Of a stretch of 23,577 bases of DNA, positions 7,889 to 14,636 are shown piece by piece. How positions within the stretch are numbered: the stretch's first letter is position 1; the number at the start of each line of letters is the position of its first letter. Under the pieces are notes generated by a model. That model had not been told where the DNA came from and ran no database searches. It saw nothing but the letters and a program-made list of their open reading frames with translations. The stretch is from a virus. A program made the translations under genes and the position numbers. The stretch spans positions 1-23,577 of IMG/VR virus record IMGVR_UViG_3300006117_000052, one strand, 5' to 3'.

Positions 7889-8727
7889 TCTATTGAATCT
7901 GTATCTGTTTTAGTTATAACATAACCAAAGTCGTCGGAAGCTACGATATCTGATACTGGTATTGAAAGAGAAGCATTAGATGTAGGTTCGCCATTGGCTG
8001 TTAAACCAGGTTGAATTTGCACGTATGAAACTGCCCCAACATTTCCAACAGCAGATTGTAACTGACCATCGGGAACATGAGGAGTGTAGAAAGCAGTATT
8101 TGTATACTTAATAACTTTGGTAGTTTTTACTGGTCCATAGATATAACCTTTAATGGTAAAATCTAAAGTCCAAGTTAATGATTGACGTTCAGTAAATGAA
8201 CCATCATATGTATCACTGTGACTTACTCTATGTAGTACAACAGGTATTTCCATAGTGATACCCATTTCTGGAATAAGTTGAACAGTTACAGTAAAATCAG
8301 GAGTAAAGAAAGGAAGAATCTGTTCAACGATCTTTGTTCCATCCTCTGTATTTTTTACAAGAATATTAAGCTGGAAATCAAAATTATATGGAACAGGATT
8401 GTATTGATACTTTAAAGAATTTGCTGTATTTGCAACATGTGCAACTCTTCCAACAGTATGTAGTTTTCTTGATGGTTCGTAATTCACACCAACCATTTCA
8501 AAAGACATTACAGGAAGCGTCATTGTTGCTGTTGGACGATCAATATTAGGATCTTGTTGAAGACGAGCCAACATTTTTTCTTTTGGCGCGTAAGTGATTG
8601 GCACCTTAATAAGCTGCGTCATGTTTCCGTTTGTATCTGTTCTGATAATAGAAATATTATCGAACAACGTGCCAAATAAGGTAACATATTTACGGATTGT
8701 TGAAAAATAAAAATTTTGACCGAACAT
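7885..8727 (-). CDS. 15: Tail terminator / sheath stabiliser gp15
   Basis: A 280-residue protein, close to the T4 gp15 length of 272. gp15 forms a hexameric ring that caps the finished tail, stabilises the sheath and provides the docking site for the head neck. The N-terminal F-Y-F-S-T-I-R-K-Y-V-T-L-F-G-T-L-F-D, the following R-x-D-x-N-G segment, and P-x-x-Y-A-P-K-E-K-M-L-A-R near residues 43-55 are typical of this family. The stretch P-Y-N-F-D-F-Q-L-N-I-L-V near 113-124 also matches. The start overlaps the gp14 stop as TAATG, and the stop overlaps the gp16 start, so translation of gp14, gp15 and gp16 is probably coupled. Confidence 0.94.
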   Translation of the reverse strand: MFGQNFYFSTIRKYVTLFGTLFDNISIIRTDTNGNMTQLIKVPITYAPKEKMLARLQQDPNIDRPTATMTLPVMSFEMVGVNYEPSRKLHTVGRVAHVANTANSLKYQYNPVPYNFDFQLNILVKNTEDGTKIVEQILPFFTPDFTVTVQLIPEMGITMEIPVVLHRVSHSDTYDGSFTERQSLTWTLDFTIKGYIYGPVKTTKVIKYTNTAFYTPHVPDGQLQSAVGNVGAVSYVQIQPGLTANGEPTSNASLSIPVSDIVASDDFGYVITKTDTDSIE

Positions 8728-9449
8728 TAGAAATGACCTTCACTGAATGGATCTTGAGCCGTAAAATCTATGAAACCTGAAGATTCATTTGCCATGATAT
8801 CATTTGTTCCTGTACCTTCAATATTATCTAGGTTATATTGTTCAACCTCGATATAATCATCATCTTCATTTGTAATAGGTTCATTCTGTTCTGTCATAAT
8901 AGAATAATCAAGAATGTTAGTGCTATACTGAGTTTGGATACGATCAATTTCTGGAATACCAGTGCTGAATGTTTCGTCACTGTATTCGAATAATTCACAA
9001 GTCATTTCCCAAGTCTGTAATGAACCTAATTGATAGAACATTTCAAACTTGTTGACAAATTTAATTTGAAAACATTTATTGTTCAATGGAAAATAAATTA
9101 AATCGCCTTCGCGTGGTCTAGTAATTGCTGTGTATGCACCAATTTCATTAGAGAATGTTCTTTGTGCAATAGAGAAAATAACCTGATCTCGAATTTCAAG
9201 ACCAAACTTAGACATGAAATTACCATCGCCAGAAAATCCATCAACTGATTTGATATAAAATTCTACAAGATAAGCATTGGTATACGATGATTGATCGTCA
9301 GCTGTGTAAACCTGATCGAGGTTATTAATATTACGAGGAATGTAAAACATATCCTCACCATAAATTTTGATCGCTTCAATAATCAAATTTTCCAGCAAAT
9401 CTTGTTCGCCCGAAGATTTATAGTTATTGAAATAAAAATTAGTTGACAT
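8727..9449 (-). CDS. 14: Neck protein gp14
   Basis: A 240-residue protein (T4: 256) with the gp14 N-terminus: F-Y-F-N-N-Y, then E-Q-D-L-L-E-N-L-I-I-E-A-I-K-I-Y-G, then Y-I-P-R-N. A conserved G-D-L-I-Y-F-P motif occurs near residue 115 and W-E-M-T-C-E-L-F-E-Y near 145. Together with gp13 it forms the neck that seals the DNA-filled head and receives the tail. The acidic segment around residues 185-215 is less conserved. The ATG overlaps the stop of the preceding homing endonuclease gene as TGATG. In T4-like phages gp13 normally lies directly upstream; here the endonuclease has been inserted between the two. Confidence 0.93.
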   Translation of the reverse strand: MSTNFYFNNYKSSGEQDLLENLIIEAIKIYGEDMFYIPRNINNLDQVYTADDQSSYTNAYLVEFYIKSVDGFSGDGNFMSKFGLEIRDQVIFSIAQRTFSNEIGAYTAITRPREGDLIYFPLNNKCFQIKFVNKFEMFYQLGSLQTWEMTCELFEYSDETFSTGIPEIDRIQTQYSTNILDYSIMTEQNEPITNEDDDYIEVEQYNLDNIEGTGTNDIMANESSGFIDFTAQDPFSEGHF

Positions 9450-10126
9450 CAGATTATATTCTTATGTTTACATTTGGCATTGTGGTAACGACCTATGGTT
9501 CCTGCATTGCCCTCATATTCACAATGCTGACATTTAATTTTCTTATTATTTAGTTCTTTGAAATGTGTTGTTTCTCTAATTTGGTTCTTGCGTTCTTCAG
9601 AAAGTTTTTTGCCTCTGTTAGCAGCTGCAGCCATTTCACGAGCTTTAAAATTATCTTTACCTACATTTTTACCAATCATTGATTGGCGACGTTTTTCTCG
9701 AACTTCAATATCAGAACTTCTAGTGTCTCTTGTAGCTAATCCAGCGAGATATTTTTCTCTAACTGATGGGCGGTACATCGCTTCTTTAGTTTTTTGTGAA
9801 ATTTTTTCTCTTATTGATAACGAAGAATTTATATCAGTTGTCCAATGACCCCATTTATGCTTACGTAAATTATAATATTTTTGACCTAATTCTTCATTTT
9901 TAATAAAGGAAAGCCATTTATATTCCTCTTCGAACATCTGATCTCTGTTAGAAATATTCTCAATTAATATTTTTCTTGTGAAATCTTTAGGTCTACGCTT
10001 AAATGCTTTTCTCATCCTATTCGAAGAACAAATATATCCATCATTTTTAAATCCCCAATGACATCCAACATAATACATTTTACGTTTTTTATCAAACCAA
10101 AGATAAACAAACCCATACTTTTCCAT
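9449..10126 (-). CDS. GIY-YIG homing endonuclease between gp13 and gp14
   Basis: A free-standing homing endonuclease of 225 residues. The frame is open upstream to 10153, but ATG at 10126 has a strong AAGGAG site 8 bases away and begins M-E-K-Y-G-F-V-Y-L-W, so I choose that start. The GIY-YIG core is residues 3-76: F-V-Y at 6-8, Y-V-G at 19-21, G-C-H-W-G at 21-25, an Arg in C-S-S-N-R-M at 33-38, and the likely catalytic Glu in F-E-E-E-Y at 65-69. Residues ~100-190 hold NUMOD3-like basic DNA-binding repeats. The C-terminus has a zinc finger with Cys199, Cys202, His215 and Cys219. Such genes spread by cutting phages that lack them near the insertion site. It is basic and Lys-rich, unlike its neighbours. 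Its own promoter lies upstream. Confidence 0.9.
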   Translation of the reverse strand: MEKYGFVYLWFDKKRKMYYVGCHWGFKNDGYICSSNRMRKAFKRRPKDFTRKILIENISNRDQMFEEEYKWLSFIKNEELGQKYYNLRKHKWGHWTTDINSSLSIREKISQKTKEAMYRPSVREKYLAGLATRDTRSSDIEVREKRRQSMIGKNVGKDNFKAREMAAAANRGKKLSEERKNQIRETTHFKELNNKKIKCQHCEYEGNAGTIGRYHNAKCKHKNII

Positions 10127-10156
10127 TTTAAAACTCCTTAAATTATAGAACATTAT

Positions 10157-10185
10157 ATTCTACTATATAAAAAGTATTTAGTCAA
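10157..10185 (-). promoter_or_regulatory. Sigma70-type promoter for the homing endonuclease
   Basis: In the 68-base gap between gp13 and the endonuclease the minus strand reads TTGACT (10185-10180), a 17-base spacer, then TAGAAT (10162-10157). Each box matches the bacterial consensus at 5 of 6 bases and the spacing is ideal. The predicted transcript start near 10150 gives a leader of about 25 bases that includes AAGGAG. This would allow early expression independent of the late structural operon, as is common for free-standing homing endonucleases. Confidence 0.6.
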
Positions 10186-10194
10186 ACGGTCGCG

Positions 10195-10935
10195 TCAGCC
10201 GATCATATCTGTAACTGGGATACTGTTGTAAATGATCATTTCCTTTTCCATTTCTCTGCGCTCTTCATGCGCTTCATTATAAATCTGTTGACCATTAAAA
10301 GTGATACCACCTGGAAGTTGCATATTACCGAACTTCTTTAGGTTTGATCCCCACTGTTCTTTGATAAGAATAGTTGCATAATTCTGCAACCAACGCTCTG
10401 AGTATGTCTTTGTAAATGTATCTGGATCAACGATCTGATAAGCTTCTGCAATGATATAATCACCAACGTTGATGATATTCCAGTCCATGTCAATATACAA
10501 CTTATTAACATTACGGTTATATCGAATAGGCTGCTGACCAACGAGCATCTGTTCAAGAAACTGGATGTGCTGGAGAGCCATGTAGTATGGAACCATCGAG
10601 ACAGAAGTAAGTGTATAAAGATCGTTCAATGCAATCTGATAACGAATGTTGAATAGGTTATTTGTATTCAACGCCTGACCGATTGGGAAAAGATTGACAA
10701 TACCAATAATATTATCAGGAACAGGAAGATACTTGTTATCAATATCAGTCTGTGTTACTTGATACTTGTAATAAGTTTTATCAACACCATCGAAATGATA
10801 GTCCCAATAAAAACGAAATGCTTCGTCGATACGATCTTCAACCTGATCATCATCAACATTAATTTCAATTACAGGAGCGCCTAGCTTACGTAGACAATAA
10901 GCTTTAAAATCTGCTCTTGATGCTGGTACTGCCAT
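10195..10935 (-). CDS. 13: Neck protein gp13
   Basis: A 246-residue protein matching gp13, partner of gp14 in the neck that closes the packaged head (T4 gp13: 309 residues). The family pattern is clear: F-K-A-Y-C-L-R-K-L-G-A-P-V-I-E-I-N-V-D-D-D-Q near the N-terminus (residues 10-31), then R-I-D-E-A-F-R-F-Y-W-D-Y-H-F-D-G around 35-50. A later conserved block contains N-x-L-Y-I-D-M-D-W, and W-x-K-x-Y-type W-G-S-N-L-K-K-F near residues 196-203. The ribosome-binding site is weak. It lies after the fibre array and cupin gene and before the endonuclease insertion. The downstream endonuclease does not disturb the reading frame, which ends normally with TGA. Confidence 0.95.
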   Translation of the reverse strand: MAVPASRADFKAYCLRKLGAPVIEINVDDDQVEDRIDEAFRFYWDYHFDGVDKTYYKYQVTQTDIDNKYLPVPDNIIGIVNLFPIGQALNTNNLFNIRYQIALNDLYTLTSVSMVPYYMALQHIQFLEQMLVGQQPIRYNRNVNKLYIDMDWNIINVGDYIIAEAYQIVDPDTFTKTYSERWLQNYATILIKEQWGSNLKKFGNMQLPGGITFNGQQIYNEAHEERREMEKEMIIYNSIPVTDMIG

Positions 10936-10957
10936 TTATTTCAACCCTTGTTTTTAA

Positions 10958-10965
10958 TATTTATC
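10958..10965 (-). promoter_or_regulatory. Possible late promoter before gp13
   Basis: The minus strand reads GATAAATA, one base off the T4 late element TATAAATA, overlapping the cupin stop and ending 22 bases before the gp13 ATG. The predicted leader is about 17 bases. Same variant as the element at 16490-16497. Confidence 0.4.
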
Positions 10966-11230
10966 TATTCTTAGGAATATTAATTAAACGCGAATTTGCT
11001 TCAAGAGCAATAAATTCATGCGCTTTTCCAGGTTCCCAATCAACAATATCTCCTGCTTTAGAATTCATTTCCCAATCATCTCCACGAATATGAAATGATC
11101 CTCTAGCAATTATACTAAAATGTATATCAATTTCTGTATGATTATGCATTGGTAAAATATCATTTACTTCTGGAAAATCATAAACAATTGTAAGTACGTT
11201 ACCAAATATATGTTGTGCAGATTTCATCAT
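10961..11230 (-). CDS. Small cupin-fold protein
   Basis: An 89-residue single-domain cupin (small beta-barrel, often metal-binding). Cupin motif 1 has His29, His31, Glu33, His37 and Gly44 in M-H-N-H-T-E-I-D-I-H-F. Motif 2 has Gly60, Pro67, Gly68 and His71 in G-D-I-V-D-W-E-P-G-K-A-H-E-F. The His pattern suggests a bound divalent metal, but no substrate can be assigned. The frame extends upstream to 11260 via TTG and ATG codons inside the previous gene; the ATG-ATG at 11230/11227, directly after that gene's stop, is the more natural start. No clear ribosome-binding site is visible, so translation is probably coupled to the upstream gene. Its placement among tail genes is odd: it may modify a sugar or be a virion decoration. 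Confidence 0.85.
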   Translation of the reverse strand: MMKSAQHIFGNVLTIVYDFPEVNDILPMHNHTEIDIHFSIIARGSFHIRGDDWEMNSKAGDIVDWEPGKAHEFIALEANSRLINIPKNR

Positions 11231-11231
11231 A

Positions 11232-11774
11232 TTATATAACTTTCGGTGCAGTACCATCAAGTATTGGAGTGATAGCTACCCAAGATATATTTTTTTCATT
11301 CCATCTATAATCTTTACCATCAGTAGGATAAGGAATAGGTGGAATCCATTTTTCTTTCATACTATCAAATATAAAAGAAGGAAACGAAGATGGTTTTGTA
11401 GGAGTTTTATCAATCCATGATAATGTAGACTCATTCCATTCGTATAATTTATTTTTTGAATCTTCTGGTAGATTAACAGGAGCTTCCCATTTGCAAGTTG
11501 TTTCGTTTAAAATCCAAGAAGCAAAAAAAGGTTTAGTTTCTCTGAATGCATCTCGTTCAACATCATAAGTTTCACCAACTATTGCATAATTTTTACGAAA
11601 TGAACTGTTGTAACTGGTCTGGATCCATTTTGTATTTTCTCCAAATATTTTTTTACAAATTTCAATACCAATGGTTTCATTTTCTTTACCAGTTGCATCA
11701 ATAATATCATCATTACTAATAGTAATAACATTTGTTACAATATTATTTTCATCAATTTGTGCAAAATGTGCCAT
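11232..11774 (-). CDS. W-rich fibre-associated protein of T4-like phages
   Basis: A 180-residue protein starting M-A-H-F-A-Q-I-D-E-N-N-I-V. I recognise it as a type often placed near tail-fibre genes in aquatic T4-like phages, but I know no function. The N-terminal ~95 residues include W-I-Q-T-S-Y-N and F-R-K-N-Y-A-I-V-G-E-T-Y-D, a recurring signature. The C-terminal half has a repeated unit built on W-x-x-P-x-x-x-P-x-D, followed by Y-x-W-N-E and S-W: copies at about residues 107-135 and 150-172. AAGGAT precedes the ATG by 8 bases. It ends just before the cupin start. A virion-associated or fibre-assembly role is likely from context only. Confidence 0.8.
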   Translation of the reverse strand: MAHFAQIDENNIVTNVITISNDDIIDATGKENETIGIEICKKIFGENTKWIQTSYNSSFRKNYAIVGETYDVERDAFRETKPFFASWILNETTCKWEAPVNLPEDSKNKLYEWNESTLSWIDKTPTKPSSFPSFIFDSMKEKWIPPIPYPTDGKDYRWNEKNISWVAITPILDGTAPKVI

Positions 11775-11787
11775 AGTTTAATCCTTA

Positions 11788-12666
11788 TTAAAGTGGAGCA
11801 AGTATGCTAGAACCAGTGAATGTATGATATGTATAACCACCAGAAGAAGTAACAGTTCCGCCACTATATTTTTGTGTTCCTGCATAACGAATGATAATAA
11901 TACCAGAACCACCACTACCAGAATAGCCAGGAAATCTAGCACCACCACCACCGCCGCCTAAATTAGTTGTACCAGATTGAGCATTTGCACCATTGCCAAG
12001 AGAACCAGCTCCATATCCGCCACCACCTACACCACCATTACCACTGCCGCTCAATCCATGACCACCAGCACCACCAGCATAGTAAGTTCCATTTACAGAC
12101 CAACTTGTTCCAGCGCCACCATCTCCACCATAATCATTAATAGTAGTTGATGGATAATAATTTCCGCAACAATAGTAGCTAGAACAAATTTGAGTTTGGT
12201 AACCTGCGTTACCAACTGCTCCAGCGCCACCACCACCACCAGAACCGCCAGAACCACCATTTTGATTAATATTACCAGCGCCGCCATTATGTCCTTGACC
12301 AACAGTTCCGGTTCCACCACTACCCGCAGTGCCGCCACCACCACCAGAACCGCCAGAACCACCACCAGAATAGTATGCGCCACCGCCGCCGCCACCTGTT
12401 GCAGAAATGCTACCAAATGATGAAACACCACCCTGACCACCAGAAGTAGAAGCAGCGCCACCTGCGCCAACAATAACATTATAACTTATTCCAGCAGCAG
12501 AAGTTGTTCCTGATACAAAACCACCACCTGCACCACCACCACCTGCAATACCATTCCCTCCACCAACACCAGTACCACCGCCACCACCACCTGCAACGAT
12601 TAGATAATCAAATGATGTAGGAAATACTTTTGATAATGAACCTAGTAAAACATTATAAATTGACAT
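11788..12666 (-). CDS. Glycine-rich tail adhesin A
   Basis: A 292-residue protein dominated by long Gly runs, typical of phage glycine-rich tail domains, which are thought to pack as polyglycine-II helices as in the receptor-binding gp38 of phage S16 (family knowledge). Residues ~18-22 (Y-L-I-V-A) lead into the Gly-rich core at 24-265, which ends with G-S-G-I-I-I-I-R-Y-A-G; a short C-terminal tail contains Y-T-Y-H-T-F-T-G. The frame is open upstream to 12714, but ATG at 12666 overlaps the previous stop as TAATG and begins M-S-I-Y-N-V-L-L-G, so I choose it. Unusual: a Tyr/Cys-rich insert C-S-S-Y-Y-C-C-G-N-Y-Y at about residues 161-171. Likely a receptor-binding tip protein. Confidence 0.85.
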   Translation of the reverse strand: MSIYNVLLGSLSKVFPTSFDYLIVAGGGGGGTGVGGGNGIAGGGGAGGGFVSGTTSAAGISYNVIVGAGGAASTSGGQGGVSSFGSISATGGGGGGAYYSGGGSGGSGGGGGTAGSGGTGTVGQGHNGGAGNINQNGGSGGSGGGGGAGAVGNAGYQTQICSSYYCCGNYYPSTTINDYGGDGGAGTSWSVNGTYYAGGAGGHGLSGSGNGGVGGGGYGAGSLGNGANAQSGTTNLGGGGGGARFPGYSGSGGSGIIIIRYAGTQKYSGGTVTSSGGYTYHTFTGSSILAPL

Positions 12667-13193
12667 TAGGTTAAACCGCCGCCAGTGATAACAAATGTAT
12701 TGGCACCAACGCAAAATACTGTAGCTAACCCACGTTGTGCAAGTGTACGATTACCTGTAGTTGATGAACCAACAAGATACATTGTTACACCAGAAGTTTG
12801 TACAATAGATTGATTTGCTGAACTGTCATTATAAATGGTTACTGATTGTCCTGCTGAAAAAATAGAAGCAGGAACAACAATGCCGCCACCTGTAATGTCA
12901 ATAAACTTACCATTATCAGAAGCAACTAGTGTATAAGCACCACTTGTTTGTGAATTAACTGGAACATTTCGAATATTACCAATGCTATCAGAAAGTGTAT
13001 TACTGAAAGTAGCTGCACCAGTTACTGTAATAGTATTACTGACAGCAAGAGAATTAGCAATTACAGCTGTTGAATTTACTGTGAGTGTAGTCGAACTACC
13101 AGCAACAATATTGATCGTATTAGAACCAGCATACTGAAATCTATTGTTGGCAGTAGATTCAAACCAAATATTGGCTACTTGTAATGTTGACAT
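12666..13193 (-). CDS. Short tail-fibre protein with MSTLQVANI start
   Basis: A 175-residue protein whose first nine residues, M-S-T-L-Q-V-A-N-I, are the same as in the 397-residue fibre upstream. A short Thr/Asn/Ser-rich beta-repeat follows, with one copy of the stalk motif T-G-A-A-T-F-S-N-T (about residues 58-66). The rest has a compact region with G-A-Y-T-L-V-A-S-D-N-G-K-F-I-D (about 85-99) and a C-terminal A-Q-R-G-L-A-T-V-F-C-V-G. This looks like a small trimeric fibre or fibre tip. The ATG is 3 bases after the stop of the preceding small gene, and its own stop overlaps the next start (TAATG). Confidence 0.8.
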   Translation of the reverse strand: MSTLQVANIWFESTANNRFQYAGSNTINIVAGSSTTLTVNSTAVIANSLAVSNTITVTGAATFSNTLSDSIGNIRNVPVNSQTSGAYTLVASDNGKFIDITGGGIVVPASIFSAGQSVTIYNDSSANQSIVQTSGVTMYLVGSSTTGNRTLAQRGLATVFCVGANTFVITGGGLT

Positions 13194-13196
13194 ATG

Positions 13197-13382
13197 TTAA
13201 CTACCTGTATTTGCTGTTGGTGCTGGAGTAATAGTAAGCGTACCAGCTTCTACTAATGTCATAATGTTTTTGTAATCTGTATTTGTAGAATCAATTGGAA
13301 TGAAACCAGCTATATTATTAATATCACAGCTAATTCCTGTAACTACACCATTAAAAGAAATATATTGAGTATTAGTGTACAT
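13197..13382 (-). CDS. Small accessory protein in fibre array
   Basis: A 61-residue protein from ATG at 13382, beginning M-Y-T-N-T-Q-Y-I-S-F-N. A TTG codon at 13388, overlapping the previous stop, would add two residues. The middle has F-I-P-I-D-S-T-N-T-D-Y-K-N-I-M, a pattern I recognise from small proteins beside tail-fibre genes in T4-like phages; function unknown, perhaps fibre assembly or a chaperone-like role (inference). A Thr/Pro-rich tail ends the protein. A deleted copy of the same gene survives as a scar at 14579-14612, showing that this gene belongs to a unit duplicated with the fibre gene upstream. Confidence 0.72.
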   Translation of the reverse strand: MYTNTQYISFNGVVTGISCDINNIAGFIPIDSTNTDYKNIMTLVEAGTLTITPAPTANTGS

Positions 13383-13406
13383 GATCAAAGCTCCGCTGAT
13401 GCTGTA
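13375..13406. repeat. 32-bp direct repeat at fibre 3' end, copy 2
   Basis: Identical over 32 bases to 14605-14636. It covers the last codons of the fibre (S-A-E-L and stop) and the first bases of the small accessory gene. With the 87-bp repeat it brackets the variable cassette. Confidence 0.85.
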
Positions 13407-14578
13407 TATGTAACATTAGAAATATTGCCTTCTCCAGAACCAGAAGGAGTTTGTGCAAAAGTAATTTGTCTCGATGTAATAATTGCTGCTGATGGTGAAC
13501 CTGATGCTGTACCTGCATTTGTATATGCTGGAATAGTAACAGTTGGCGCTGTTCTCATTGTTACAGGCAAATATAAACTAGGATAACCAAAAGAAGCCAC
13601 CGATTGAAAAAATCTAGCAAAAAATATTCCGCTTTCTTGAACATAATATCTCTGACACTGCACCAATTGGTCGCTGTAGATTTGCAGCTCGTAAGGATTG
13701 GCTTTGGTTCCGACTTCGAGCTGGACGCCTGTGATGTACAAGCTCTCATCCGCGCCCGCCGTTCCAGAAGCGTTCCAAGAAACTTGAAACCCTATTTGTG
13801 TAGCTGTAGAAGAAACTGCCCCCGTGTACGCATATAACACCCATCCCGTTGTTATCGATGTGCTAGTGCTTACAATTGTTGATTCTCCGGTCCATGCTCC
13901 ACCAGTCATGTTGCTGAAGCTTTGATCAGTTCCAGTACCGGTGTAAATATTTATACCTATTGGTTGGCTTAAATTTGCACCCGCTTTTGCATAGAAAGAA
14001 AGCGTAATACTTTTTCCTTGCAGGTCGACGCTGTTCAGCGTTTCACAAGCCTGTCCCAAAGCATAAGCAGATGTAACCATGTTGCCGGAGGCGCGTTGTA
14101 ATTTGGCAGCATATTGAAACCCAGTTAAACCAGATGCAACTTGCGAAAAAGTTCCCGCGCCGCCAGCCGCGCTGTAGTATGCGACAAAGCGATCGATGCT
14201 GGGGTATATGGAACTATTGTTTTGAAGAGCGCCAGAAGTACCACGTTGAGCAAATAGCATATTCCCATTTATAAGATGGTTGCGTTTGAAGCTGGACGCC
14301 ATTGAAAAGTTACCGGCAACTGTTGTATCACCAGTAATATTAACTGTATTACTAAATGTAGCAGCACCAGTATGTGTTGTTGTATTACTAAATGTAGTGG
14401 CACCAGTAATATTAACTGTATTACTAAATGTAGTGGCACCAGTAATATTAACTGTATTACTAAATGTAGCAGCACCATTTTGTGTTAGTGTACCTGACAC
14501 AGCAACTGATTGAACAGAAGTTGTACCTAAATTAGATGTTGGTTGACCAACAATGTTTGCTACTTGTAATGTTGACAT
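13385..14578 (-). CDS. Tail fibre with exchangeable C-terminal cassette, copy 2
   Basis: A 397-residue fibre. Residues 1-9 are M-S-T-L-Q-V-A-N-I. Residues ~36-83 hold four 12-residue stalk repeats of the type T-F-S-N-T-V-N-I-T-G-A-T, encoded by 36-bp DNA repeats. The signature S-F-K-R-N-x-x-I-N-G-N near residue 100 marks the start of the receptor-binding part. This contains V-D/R-x-D-R-F-like I-D-R-F-V-A-Y-Y and later G-V-Q-L-E-V-G-T-K-A-N-P-Y-E followed by Y-S-D-Q-L-V-Q-C-Q-R-Y-Y, which I know as a widespread block in phage tail fibres. It ends T-A-S-A-E-L, like the paralogue upstream. The C-terminal coding part is moderately GC-richer than the core genes. Likely binds a cell-surface glycan. 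Confidence 0.85.
   Translation of the reverse strand: MSTLQVANIVGQPTSNLGTTSVQSVAVSGTLTQNGAATFSNTVNITGATTFSNTVNITGATTFSNTTTHTGAATFSNTVNITGDTTVAGNFSMASSFKRNHLINGNMLFAQRGTSGALQNNSSIYPSIDRFVAYYSAAGGAGTFSQVASGLTGFQYAAKLQRASGNMVTSAYALGQACETLNSVDLQGKSITLSFYAKAGANLSQPIGINIYTGTGTDQSFSNMTGGAWTGESTIVSTSTSITTGWVLYAYTGAVSSTATQIGFQVSWNASGTAGADESLYITGVQLEVGTKANPYELQIYSDQLVQCQRYYVQESGIFFARFFQSVASFGYPSLYLPVTMRTAPTVTIPAYTNAGTASGSPSAAIITSRQITFAQTPSGSGEGNISNVTYTASAEL
14286..14372. repeat. 87-bp perfect direct repeat before variable cassette, copy 2
   Basis: Identical base for base to 15459-15545. It encodes the end of the stalk repeats and the start of the S-F-K-R-N signature, the junction between the conserved stalk and the divergent receptor-binding part. 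Long enough to serve homologous recombination. Confidence 0.9.
14330..14473. repeat. Four tandem 36-bp stalk repeats
   Basis: Four contiguous 36-base units (14330-14365, 14366-14401, 14402-14437, 14438-14473), in frame, each encoding one 12-residue T-F-S-N-T-V-N-I-T-G-A-T-type stalk unit. The second unit differs (T-T-T-H-T-G). The paralogue upstream has three. Confidence 0.9.
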
Positions 14579-14612
14579 TTATTAATTACCTGTATTTGAT
14601 ATTGGTGTACAT
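14579..14612 (-). pseudogene. Deletion scar of the small accessory gene
   Basis: Between the two paralogous fibres, the minus strand starts with ATGTACACCAAT, like the first codons of the intact small gene (ATGTACACTAAT at 13382), and jumps to AAATACAGGTAATTAA, like that gene's last codons. About 150 internal bases are missing, leaving only a frame-broken remnant of 8 codons. The placement is the same as in the intact copy: after a fibre stop and before M-S-T-L-Q-V-A-N-I. Confidence 0.65.
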
Positions 14613-14636
14613 GATCAAAGCTCCGCTGATGCTGTA
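14605..14636. repeat. 32-bp direct repeat at fibre 3' end, copy 1
   Basis: Partner of 13375-13406; perfect over 32 bases. It covers the stop of the 386-residue fibre and the start of the deleted small-gene remnant. Confidence 0.85.

Noticed and set aside
11231-11260. Longer cupin start with TTG/ATG at 11260/11257
   Set aside because: It overlaps the preceding gene, has no ribosome-binding site, and the added residues do not belong to the cupin barrel.
12667-12714. Upstream start for glycine-rich adhesin A
   Set aside because: The extra 16 residues lie inside the previous gene; the TAATG start at 12666 fits the array pattern.
13948-13955. TATAAATA inside the 397-residue fibre
   Set aside because: It is deep in coding sequence, over 500 bases from the next start; best seen as chance from I-N-I-Y codons.
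14330-14473. CRISPR-like array
   Set aside because: The 36-bp units are contiguous without spacers and are in frame, coding for fibre stalk repeats; no cas genes are present.
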